The notes under the pieces are model-generated. The model searched no databases. It saw only the letters and a program-made list of their open reading frames with translations, and was not told the DNA's origin. The position numbers were made by a program, and so were the translations under genes. A stretch of 64,000 nt of DNA from positions 1 to 64,000 of the forward strand of contig JANQNV010000172.1 in NCBI GenBank assembly GCA_028279425.1, written 5' to 3'. Source of the DNA: Longimicrobiales bacterium. Its GTDB lineage: Bacteria; Gemmatimonadota; Gemmatimonadetes; Longimicrobiales; Gaopeijiaceae. Of the stretch, positions 15,801-22,954 are shown in pieces. Every line of letters starts with the position of its first letter. Position 1 is the first letter of the stretch.

Positions 15801-18599
15801 GGGGAGCGGCGTCAGCGTGGGCTGATACACCCAGTCCTCCAGCGCTTCGATGCGACTCGCCTCCGACGAGGCCGAGCGGGCGGCTGCGCTGGAATCGCCC
15901 GCGTCCGGAGGCGGCACGAAGTGGGGCTGGCGCTCGAAGGGGTACAGCGGGGCCGGCACCCGATGGCGCCGCTGGTCGGCGTCGTAGGCCGACCAGTCGA
16001 CCTCTACGCCCTGCGTCCAGAGCGCCCCCAGCGCGCCGAGCATGACCGACTGGCCGTCGACCTCGTCGCGCGGACCGGGGAGCGAACGGAGGGTCGGTTG
16101 AGCGGCCGACCACTGCGGGTGCATGCGCGACAGGGTGGTCAACGTGCTCCCGGGTCCCACCTCGAGGAGTACGGGCCCCTCTTCGGCCAGGGTCGTCGCC
16201 ACACCCTCGGCGAACCGGACCGTGTGGCGCAGGTGGCGCACCCAGTAGTCGGGCTCCACGACGTCGTCGCCGGCCGGGGCCCCGGAGAGGTTGGAGACGA
16301 AGGGCTGCTGAGGACGCCCCAGGCTGAGGGTGCGCAGATGGCGCCCGAACGGCTCCAGGATGCCCTCGAGCATGTGGGAGTGCGCAGCGACGTCGATCCG
16401 GATGCGCCGCGTGTCGATTCCGTCGGCCGCGAGCTCCGCCTCGAGTCGGTCGAGGGCCTCGACGGCACCGGCGGCCACCGTGGCCTCCGGTGCGTTGATG
16501 GCAGCGATGGAGAGGTCGTCGCCGAGCCGGGCCCGAAGCTCGGACTCGGCGAGGCCGACGCCCAACATGCCGCCCCTCGGCACCGTTTCGAAGAGTCGGC
16601 CCCGCAAGCTTACGACCGACAAGGCGTCCTCGAGTGTGAACACTCCGGCGAGGCACGCCGCCGTGTACTCGCCCATCGAGTGGCCGACCATCGTGGCCGG
16701 CTCGACGCCCCAGTGCATCCACAGGCGGGCCTGGGCGTACTGGACCGTGAAGAGGGCAGGGAGGGCGCGAGAGGGACGACGCAGTTCGGCAGCGGCGGTG
16801 GTCGGGTCGGCATCCGCCTGCCCCAGCAGCAGGGGCCGAATGTCGAAATCGAGGATCGAGTCGAGCACCGCGAGGCAGCGGTCGACCTCGGCCCGGAATA
16901 CGGGTTCGGTCTGGTAGAGGTCCCGAGCCATGCCCGGGTACTGGGCTCCTCCCCCGGCGAAGAGGAAGGCCACGCCCCTCGGAGAGGAGGCCGCCTGCCC
17001 CGAAACGAGGCCGCTTCCCTTTCCGGTCGCGAGGGCTTCGAGGGCCTCGTCGGCCGAGCGGCAGACGAGAGCCCGTCGGTGACGGAAGGCCCGGCGACCC
17101 CGTCGCAGCGTGAACGAGACGTCGGCGAGCGGCGACGTCGGGTTGGACTCGAGGTGCTCGAGCAGGCCGCGCGCCGCGTCTTCGAGCGAGGCGACCGAGC
17201 GGGTCGACAGCGTCAGGAGATGCCACGGCCGGGCCGGGCCCGAGGGACCGATGTCGGGGGCCTCCTCGAGGATCACGTGAGCGTTGGTGCCGCCCACCCC
17301 GAGCGAGTTCACGCCGGCGCGCCGGGGCTCGGGGCCCGCGGGCCACGGGCGCGCTTCGGCGTTGACGTAGAACGGCGATCCATCCAGCTCGAGCAGGGGG
17401 TTGGGGGCCTCGAAATGGACGGTCGGCGGAATGGTCGCATGGCGGAGCGCGAGGACCGCCTTCGTGAGGCTCGCCACCCCTGCCGCAGTGTCGAGGTGGC
17501 CGATGTTCGACTTGATCGAGCCGAGGGCGCAGAAGTCGACGTCGTCGGTTCCGGTCCGGAAGGCCTGTGTGAGGGCCGCCACTTCGATGGGGTCTCCAAC
17601 GGGCGTCGCCGTCCCGTGCCCCTCGATCAGGCCGATGGTGCGCGGGTGAACGTCGGCGAGCGACAGCGCCTCGGCGACCGCCTTCGACTGCCCGTCGACG
17701 CTCGGTGCGAGGTAGCTGACCTTACCGGCGCCGTCGTTGTTGACGGCCGAGGCCCGGATCACCGCGTGGACCGTGTCGCCGCTCTCGACGGCATCGACGA
17801 GACGCCGGAGCACGACGGTGCCGGCGCCGCTTCCGAAGACCGTCCCGGCGGCCTTGTGGTCGTACGATCGACAGTGCCCGTCCGGAGACAGGATCTCGCC
17901 CTCTTCGAACACGTAGCCGTGCCGGTGGGGCTGCTCGATCGTGACGCCGCCCGCGAGGGCCATGTCGCACTCCCACGAAAGGAGGCTCTGGCAGGCGTAG
18001 TGGATCGCAACGAGCGAGGTGGAGCAGGCCGTCTGGATGCTGACGCTCGGTCCAGTCAGGTCGAATTCGTACGAGGCCCGGGTGGCGAGGAAATCCTTGT
18101 CGTTGCCGGTGTGTCGGAGCAGGAAGTATCCGACGCTCGCCATCAGTTCTGGGTTGGGTACCACGTTCTTCCAGAAGTACTGCCCCGCCCCCGCACCGGC
18201 GAACACACCGATGCTCCCCTCGAAGTATTCGGGCACGTGCCCCGCGTGCTCGAGGGCGTGCCAGCAGCACTCGAGAAAGTGCCGGGTCTGGGGGTCCATG
18301 ACCGCGGCGTCTCGCGGGCTCAGCCCGAAGAAGCCGGCGTCGAACCACTCCATGCGGTCCAGGAAGCCGCCCGAGCCCACGTAGCGACGGTGGTCGAGCA
18401 GCGCGTCGGCGACACCAGCGGCGCGCATCTCCTCTCGATCGAGGTGCGCGATGCTCTCCACACCGTCGCGCAAGTTGCGCCAGAACGTCTCGAGGTCGTC
18501 GGCACCGGGCACGTGAAGCGCCATTCCCACCACGGCGATGGCGCCGTCGAGATGGGTTGGCAGTTCACGTGGACCGAGCTTCGGATCCTGCTGACTCAT
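12855..18599 (-). CDS. Type I polyketide synthase, KS-AT-KR-DH-ACP
   Basis: 1914 residues, one complete partially reducing module. KS spans about 20-445, with active Cys192 (QTACSTSL), His328 (EGHGT) and His368 (KSNIGH). AT spans about 545-850, with Ser641 in GHSMGE and an AAHS specificity segment that does not clearly call malonyl or methylmalonyl. The KR pseudo-half is at about 945-1150. The catalytic KR has TGGLGGIG at 1167, then Ser1314, Tyr1327 and Asn1331. DH spans about 1405-1660, with His1417 and Asp1581. ACP spans about 1835-1905, with phosphopantetheine Ser1869 in DAGGHSL. Residues 1745-1825 look like an adenylation-domain C-terminal lid lacking its catalytic Lys. There is no ER or thioesterase. 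GGAGAG precedes the ATG. First gene of a five-gene coupled operon. Confidence 0.93.
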   Translation of the reverse strand: MSQQDPKLGPRELPTHLDGAIAVVGMALHVPGADDLETFWRNLRDGVESIAHLDREEMRAAGVADALLDHRRYVGSGGFLDRMEWFDAGFFGLSPRDAAVMDPQTRHFLECCWHALEHAGHVPEYFEGSIGVFAGAGAGQYFWKNVVPNPELMASVGYFLLRHTGNDKDFLATRASYEFDLTGPSVSIQTACSTSLVAIHYACQSLLSWECDMALAGGVTIEQPHRHGYVFEEGEILSPDGHCRSYDHKAAGTVFGSGAGTVVLRRLVDAVESGDTVHAVIRASAVNNDGAGKVSYLAPSVDGQSKAVAEALSLADVHPRTIGLIEGHGTATPVGDPIEVAALTQAFRTGTDDVDFCALGSIKSNIGHLDTAAGVASLTKAVLALRHATIPPTVHFEAPNPLLELDGSPFYVNAEARPWPAGPEPRRAGVNSLGVGGTNAHVILEEAPDIGPSGPARPWHLLTLSTRSVASLEDAARGLLEHLESNPTSPLADVSFTLRRGRRAFRHRRALVCRSADEALEALATGKGSGLVSGQAASSPRGVAFLFAGGGAQYPGMARDLYQTEPVFRAEVDRCLAVLDSILDFDIRPLLLGQADADPTTAAAELRRPSRALPALFTVQYAQARLWMHWGVEPATMVGHSMGEYTAACLAGVFTLEDALSVVSLRGRLFETVPRGGMLGVGLAESELRARLGDDLSIAAINAPEATVAAGAVEALDRLEAELAADGIDTRRIRIDVAAHSHMLEGILEPFGRHLRTLSLGRPQQPFVSNLSGAPAGDDVVEPDYWVRHLRHTVRFAEGVATTLAEEGPVLLEVGPGSTLTTLSRMHPQWSAAQPTLRSLPGPRDEVDGQSVMLGALGALWTQGVEVDWSAYDADQRRHRVPAPLYPFERQPHFVPPPDAGDSSAAARSASSEASRIEALEDWVYQPTLTPLPPVRPRPEAPAAPTLVLAPIDGPASTLPRRLRESGADVTVVVPGPRFQARADRVELRPGVAEDWSRLWSYLVADGGPGLPATVVHAWALDVEGAPISPSDGIEAAFTSTWHLLRTLEEAASGHALHLVVLASGSILSGEGATTPEHALALGPARVAPREIPSMSTRVVDPGLIPASGPAARRVVDRLVAEIRADQDVRFVAYRGDERLTPGTAHVPLPDPGPVDGLADLDVVVITGGLGGIGLELARSLASRRRLRFVLTSRGGLPPKEEWHEHLEGSEEDDKVARAIRDVLDLEDRGCPVAVHAADVADEAAMRRVVSHTLDRFGRIDVALHAAGVLDDGPILARDAAQVARVLDPKVRGARVLDRVLDGLDLKLFAVFSSVSALLGAAGQIDYAAANAFLDAFARDRQRRTGQRTVSIGWGAWKQVGMAAELAEAAQYGPRAETTAPGHPIDLAPFDRHIPSGDGHRFRVTLEWGRHWMLDEHKTRDGERILPGSGYVSLIEATARHLDEPSPWQLENLAFLRACRVREDAPLDLEVRLQPAGSAWTVEVVGRARDEVGWTTYATARVVAADRDAPPHAARLTEAVARIGSPGSTPRPDHPVMDFGPRWANIVAASVGEGEALLAQQLPSAFDSDLDQTPLHAALLDMATAGAPDLVPDIDPASDFLIPAGYGRVRLFRPLPASLTSHVRLRETDGTLASFDVTLFDAAGAVLAEIEDFSMMRVPRTALDDEAAASSEPDWLRDAILPEEGAEMLRRVLAQPTAPHLWIVPRPLEALLAGVEQPSVRARPTAARSPSGPPRVLVPEAAAALEAHDAVAEAAVIGTDDVEATASRRVAFVVFHPGRQATVSELRRYLRKSMDRAAVPQNFVEMVNLPRDTEGAVAADQLRDPFAEADSFTPPRSETEIVVAAIWTELLGLDRVGIHDNFLDAGGHSLVGIRVLSRIARDTGVRVEANALTMQTLEQLAAEIDRARGAGAAT

Positions 18600-18631
18600 C
18601 GAGACTCTCCGCGTAGGATCAATCGAATATC

Positions 18632-19987
18632 CTATGGGCCAGTGGGTGGCGCCACGGCCTCGCGCGTGTACACGCGCAGCAAGAGGTCGTCACCCGCTCG
18701 AGGGCCACCGCGCCCGTCGCGATTGCTGGTGCCGACCCACAGACTTCCATCGGGGGCCACCGCCACCATGCGCAGCCGCCCGTACCCACGGTCGAGGATC
18801 GGCTCCTGACACGCGAAGCTGGAGGGATCGCTCGGGTCGAAGTGAACGCGCCGGAGCCGCCCGTCCTTGAGCCCCGTGACGAGCGCCGACGGGCCCCATG
18901 CGACGTCGTCGATCCCCGCGATCGCGAGCCCGGCCGGTGCGATCCCGAAGGTCCACTCGACGGCGGGGGAAAGGAGGTCGCCTCCCCGGCTGGCTCCCGC
19001 CACGACGGGCCATCCCAGATCGTCACCCAGGGACACGACATTCAGTTCGTCGTTGCCGACCTGGCCGTCCTCCTGGAGCATCCCGGTGGGGCCGTGTTCG
19101 AGCACCACCAACTGCTCGGTCATCGGGTGCCAGCCGATCCCCTGACTATTGCGAAGTCCTCGCACCACCCAGGGGACCTGCGCGTCGGGATCCAGGGGCG
19201 CGGGACGGCCGTCGAGGTGATACCGCAACACCTTGCCCGCGATGGTCGTCGTGTCGAAGGCCCGCGGTGGCTCGGCGCCGTCCCCGTTGGTGACGTAGAT
19301 CAGCCCGTCGGGTCCAATGTCGATCGCACCGCCGCCGTGGAGGTGCCCGACGGGTACCAGGCGCACGAGCGAGTCGGGCGCCTGACCGACGTCGACTCCG
19401 GGCTCGACGCCGAAGCGGAGGATGTGCAGGGAGCGGGGCTGCCCGCCTTCGGCCGTGAACGTACGCGCGATGCGTCTGCCCAGACCCTTCAGGAAGGCCT
19501 GCAGCGGGGGGCCTCCGGTGTGGTCGAGGGTAACCGCCGTGTAGACCTCGACCCGACCGTCGGCCCGGGTGTGCGCGGCGATCCCCATGAGGCCGACTTC
19601 CTGGTCGCCCACCCGGTCGAACGTCCAGAAGGGCCGTTCCAGGATGCCCTCGGTGGGCGACCACACCCGAATCCGGCCTGGGCGCTCCGTGATCAGCGCC
19701 CGCCCGTCGGGGAGAAACGCGACGTCCCACGGCACCTCGAGCCCCGTCGCCAGGGTGTCGACGCCCACACGCGCGAGGTCGAACGCAGGCTGGCAGGTGG
19801 CCAACTCCAGGTCGAGCGCCTCGACTCCGAGTTCCTCGGGAGATGGGACCTCCGCCGGGGGAGACCCGCATGCCGCGGCGCAGAGGCCGACGAGGTGGAG
19901 TCCGATGGCGGTCGCTAGCCGGCGACCGCCTCCATGAGCGCGATGAGCTCGGTCTGGATGTGCTCGGTGCGGTCTCGCAGATACCAC
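18632..19987 (-). CDS. PQQ-dependent sugar dehydrogenase-like lipoprotein
   Basis: About 451 residues of the glucose/sorbosone dehydrogenase (GSDH, six-bladed propeller) family. Family landmarks include LATGLEVPWDVAFLPDGRAL, GLMGIAAH, the catalytic-His region HTGGP, VPVGHLHGGGAIDIGPDGLIY, RNSQGIGWHP and DLGWPVVAG. A lipobox-like LCAAAC follows a hydrophobic stretch. The start is uncertain. GTG 19987 has AAGGAG eight bases upstream but lies 73 bp inside the preceding thioredoxin-like gene, and no later ATG, GTG or TTG gives a full signal peptide. The stop is 32 bp before the polyketide synthase start. Oxidation of a sugar or aldehyde in the periplasm is the family role. Confidence 0.8.
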   Translation of the reverse strand: MVSARPHRAHPDRAHRAHGGGRRLATAIGLHLVGLCAAACGSPPAEVPSPEELGVEALDLELATCQPAFDLARVGVDTLATGLEVPWDVAFLPDGRALITERPGRIRVWSPTEGILERPFWTFDRVGDQEVGLMGIAAHTRADGRVEVYTAVTLDHTGGPPLQAFLKGLGRRIARTFTAEGGQPRSLHILRFGVEPGVDVGQAPDSLVRLVPVGHLHGGGAIDIGPDGLIYVTNGDGAEPPRAFDTTTIAGKVLRYHLDGRPAPLDPDAQVPWVVRGLRNSQGIGWHPMTEQLVVLEHGPTGMLQEDGQVGNDELNVVSLGDDLGWPVVAGASRGGDLLSPAVEWTFGIAPAGLAIAGIDDVAWGPSALVTGLKDGRLRRVHFDPSDPSSFACQEPILDRGYGRLRMVAVAPDGSLWVGTSNRDGRGGPRAGDDLLLRVYTREAVAPPTGP

Positions 19988-20532
19988 GTCTGCAGCTCCT
20001 TCTGGTACGTCTCGTAGTCCGTTCCCGACGCACCCGATCGGTAGGCCTCGAAGATGGCCTGCGCCGGACGGGGGCGGGGGCCCCAACTCCCGAAGACGTG
20101 TACGGTCTCGGGATCGAGGGCGATCACCTTGGGAATCGATCGGCTGCCATTGGTCAGGAACGCGTCCATGAGTTCCAGATGCCGATCTCGGTACACGATC
20201 CCAAGTTCGAGAGTATCGAATCGCTGGACCAGAAGGTGAAGTACCGGAAGGACCTGGGCTGCATCGCCACACCAGGCCTCGCTCAGCACGAGAAGTCGCA
20301 CCGGCCGGGAGATCCTCGCCGCCGCCTCCAGAAGACCCTCATTCAGCGTGACCGTCTTCTTCAGGCGCCTCATCCGTTGGTGGTTGAGGCGGGTGTAGAA
20401 GTTGTTCTTCTCCGACGTGTACATGGGGTCGCCGTCGATCGCGGCACCCATCCGGGCGAAGTAGACGTCGTACGAGACCGAGGCGTCGAGGCCCTGGCGA
20501 AGAAGGTCGGAAACGAGAGCGGTCGAGGACAT
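19915..20532 (-). CDS. Thioredoxin family protein, single-Cys
   Basis: 205 residues of the Thioredoxin_9-like family. The thioredoxin-fold core contains LLVLSEAWCGDAAQVLPVL, where the usual CxxC is reduced to one Cys (CGDA). It also has the cis-Pro strand GSRSIPKVIAL and DPETVHVFGSWGPRP. The family is known for a conserved WCGD and lacks the second redox Cys. It is cytoplasmic, with no signal peptide. ATG 20532 has no clear ribosome-binding site. It starts 41 bp after the AAA ATPase stop and overlaps the next gene. Redox chemistry is doubtful; a peptide-binding or mixed-disulfide role is more likely. Confidence 0.8.
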   Translation of the reverse strand: MSSTALVSDLLRQGLDASVSYDVYFARMGAAIDGDPMYTSEKNNFYTRLNHQRMRRLKKTVTLNEGLLEAAARISRPVRLLVLSEAWCGDAAQVLPVLHLLVQRFDTLELGIVYRDRHLELMDAFLTNGSRSIPKVIALDPETVHVFGSWGPRPRPAQAIFEAYRSGASGTDYETYQKELQTWYLRDRTEHIQTELIALMEAVAG

Positions 20533-20573
20533 GCCGAGGGTACGTGAGAAGAGAAGAGGTGTGTGGAGCCGGC

Positions 20574-22061
20574 TCAATTCGCCGGGACCGTGCGGTCGCG
20601 AGCCCAAGCCCGAAGGGCCGAAATCGGTTCCGACATCGTGACGGAGAGGGGTCGCGTGCGTGCGATCTCGGCGGCGAGGGCCTCGGCCTCGATACGGCCT
20701 CCGGTTGCGAACGCCGCATACTGCACGGAGACGATCGCCTGCTCGAGTTCGGACCCCGAGAAGCCGTCGGCCCGGGCCGCCAGCGCACCGAGCGGAAAGC
20801 GCGACGGGTCCTGTCCTCTCGCCTCCAGATGAATGCGCAGAATCTCGGATCGGGTGGCGGGGTCGGGCAGATCGACGAAGAACACTTCGTCGAAGCGTCC
20901 CTTGCGTAGAAACTCCGGCGGAAGCCGCTGGACGTCGTTGGCCGTCGCGACGACGAAGACGTCGCCCCTGCGCTCCTGCATCCACGAGAGAAACGTGCCC
21001 AGCACGCGCTGCGACACCCCTCCGTCTTCCGAGCCACCCGAGGCGAAGGCTTTCTCGAGCTCGTCGATCCAGAGGATGACGGGCGCCATCCGCTCTGCCG
21101 TGTCCATGGCCCGCCGGAAGTTCTTTTCGCTCTCGCCGATGTACTTGTTGTAGAGACCGGAGGGGTCGAGGCGAAGGAGGGGGAGCGTCCATTCGGCCGC
21201 CACCGCCTTGGCCGCGAGGCTCTTCCCGCAACCGGGTACCCCCAACAGCAACACCCCGCGCGGAAAGGGCAGTCCAGCGTCGCGCGCCCGCGCCGGGTTG
21301 CGCACGACGGCGGTCCGGCTGGACAGCCACGTCTTGAACGCGACGAGATCGGCCACCTGCGCCATCGAGGCCTCGACCGGCGTGTACTCCAGCAAGCCGT
21401 CCTGCTCGACGAGTGACTTCTTCGACTCGGCCACCCGGGCGATGTCGTCGAGATTCAGAGTGCCGTCCTCGACCACCGCCCGTGTGAGCGCCTTCTCGGC
21501 CTCCATGAGGGTCAGGCCGGCGAGGTGGTGGATCAGATTCGAGATCCCATCGCCGTCGATGTCGAGGGTGATGTGCTGCCGCTCCGACACGTCGCGTACG
21601 ACCTGGGTCAGGAGATCACGCAGCTCCGATTCCGAGGGCCCGGGGAGGGTCGCGTGGGTCACCACACCGGTGAGTGACGGGGGGACCGACAGCTCCGATC
21701 CCGTCAGCACCAGCGCACCGGCGCGCGACGACAAGGCCTCGGCACAGTCGCGCAGCCAGGCGGCGGCGAGGTCGTCGCGAAGCGTGGCCTCGGATACCCC
21801 CTGGAAGTGGTACAGCGCGTCGATCCTCGCATGCGCCACATGTTCGAGCGCCTTGATCGGTTGGTCGGTGCCGTACACGGAACTGGCCAGCCCCGCGCGC
21901 GACAGTCCACGCGACCGCGTCCACGTGAAGAAGGGGATCTCCAGGCTGTGCGCCACATGGTGAAGGAGACCCCGGGCCCGCTCCTCCTCGGGCGTGTCGA
22001 GGTGCACGACCCCGTGGCGCGAGCGAAAGAGGAGTTCGAGGTCGTGAACGGCGTCGTTCAT
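20574..22061 (-). CDS. AAA ATPase, Ycf46-like
   Basis: 495 residues. The N-terminal half (1-240) is a family-specific domain. It opens with NDAVHDLELLFRSRHGVVHL and later has SELSVPPSL and the AGLTLMEAEKALTRAVVEDG block. The C-terminal half is a CDC48/FtsH-type AAA domain. Walker A is GVPGCGKS (residues 274-281), Walker B is ILWIDELEKAF (about 329-339), sensor-1 Asn is in VATAND (about 375), and arginine-finger candidates lie in RKGRF. The arrangement matches cyanobacterial/chloroplast Ycf46 and its bacterial relatives, whose substrate is poorly defined. The start overlaps the MscS stop as TGATG. Confidence 0.85.
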   Translation of the reverse strand: MNDAVHDLELLFRSRHGVVHLDTPEEERARGLLHHVAHSLEIPFFTWTRSRGLSRAGLASSVYGTDQPIKALEHVAHARIDALYHFQGVSEATLRDDLAAAWLRDCAEALSSRAGALVLTGSELSVPPSLTGVVTHATLPGPSESELRDLLTQVVRDVSERQHITLDIDGDGISNLIHHLAGLTLMEAEKALTRAVVEDGTLNLDDIARVAESKKSLVEQDGLLEYTPVEASMAQVADLVAFKTWLSSRTAVVRNPARARDAGLPFPRGVLLLGVPGCGKSLAAKAVAAEWTLPLLRLDPSGLYNKYIGESEKNFRRAMDTAERMAPVILWIDELEKAFASGGSEDGGVSQRVLGTFLSWMQERRGDVFVVATANDVQRLPPEFLRKGRFDEVFFVDLPDPATRSEILRIHLEARGQDPSRFPLGALAARADGFSGSELEQAIVSVQYAAFATGGRIEAEALAAEIARTRPLSVTMSEPISALRAWARDRTVPAN

Positions 22062-22954
22062 CAAGAGGCCCTGGGGAGCCGGTTCAGCGCCTCCTGCACC
22101 GGCGCGTCGAAATGCACGTCCAGCTGCGGGAAGGCGATGGTGATTCCGGCCTCCGCCAGCGCGAACCAGATCCCTTTCATCAGCTCGGAATGGTAGCGGG
22201 GTGCCTGCCACGGGTCGTCGGTCCAGACGCTGACCTCGAAGTCGACCGACGAGGCGGCGAAGGCCGTCATGAACACCGTCGGTTCACGATGATCGAGGCG
22301 CCAGACGAGCCCCTTGGCCATCGTCTCGAGCACCTCGACGACACGCTTCATGTCGGAGCCGTACTCCACGCCCACGGTGGCCCGAAGGCGGAGCACGGTG
22401 TCGTGGAAGGTGAAGTTCTTCACAGTCGAGTCGACGAGGTGCGAGTTCGGAACGAGGATCTCTTCGTCTTCGCGGTTGCGAGCCAGCGTGGTCCGGATGC
22501 CGAGCCGGAGCACCCGCACGACGTAGCCGTCCACCTCGACGATGTCACCCGGCTTGATCGAGCGTTCGAACATCAGGATCACGCCCGACACGAAGTTCTC
22601 CGACAGGTTGCGGAGCGCGAAGCCCACCCCGACGGCAAACACCGCTCCGGCTGCGAACAGCCCCGAGAGGTTGATGTTGACCTGGGTCAGCGCCGTCATG
22701 AGCCCGATGCCCATGATGGCGTAGTGCAGGATCCGCAGCGTCACGGCCACGGTGCCGGGATCTCCGATGTCGCGCCCGCGCATGAACCGCTGAACGGTCT
22801 TGCGCAGGAGTCTCGAGAAGATCCAGGTCGCGGCGAGGATGCCGATCACGACCAGGAGGTCGGCGATCGTGACCTCCGACCCTCCCACGCTGAAGCTTGC
22901 ATCGAACACGCCGCCGATGCTGCCGATGAGGTCCTGCCAACCGTTGTCCATCAT
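22061..22954 (-). CDS. Small-conductance mechanosensitive channel, MscS family
   Basis: 297 residues. Two N-terminal TM helices (TIADLLVVIGILAATWIFSRLL and ILHYAIMGIGLMTALTQ) precede the pore helix region GLFAAGAVFAVGVGFALRNLSENFVSGVILMFERSIKPGD, which is the MscS TM3a/3b signature. The beta domain (VEVDGYVVRVLRLGIRTTLARN, ILVPNSHLVDSTVKNF) and a C-terminal mixed domain follow, as in the MscS/YggB superfamily. It overlaps both neighbours: ATGA with the amidohydrolase before it and TGATG with the AAA ATPase after it. Its role is inner-membrane pressure release or ion leak control. Confidence 0.9.
   Translation of the reverse strand: MMDNGWQDLIGSIGGVFDASFSVGGSEVTIADLLVVIGILAATWIFSRLLRKTVQRFMRGRDIGDPGTVAVTLRILHYAIMGIGLMTALTQVNINLSGLFAAGAVFAVGVGFALRNLSENFVSGVILMFERSIKPGDIVEVDGYVVRVLRLGIRTTLARNREDEEILVPNSHLVDSTVKNFTFHDTVLRLRATVGVEYGSDMKRVVEVLETMAKGLVWRLDHREPTVFMTAFAASSVDFEVSVWTDDPWQAPRYHSELMKGIWFALAEAGITIAFPQLDVHFDAPVQEALNRLPRAS

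Noticed and set aside
9774-18599. A full PEP-CTERM/exosortase locus
   Set aside because: Only the two hydrolases resemble that system. I found no exosortase, no PEP-CTERM C-terminal sorting motif and no linked sugar-transferase genes in the window.
14064-18809. Very long open frame antisense to the polyketide synthase
   Set aside because: Its translation is low-complexity and Arg/Gly/Asp-rich without motifs, and the minus-strand synthase has all catalytic residues. GC-rich codon use leaves the antisense frame open.
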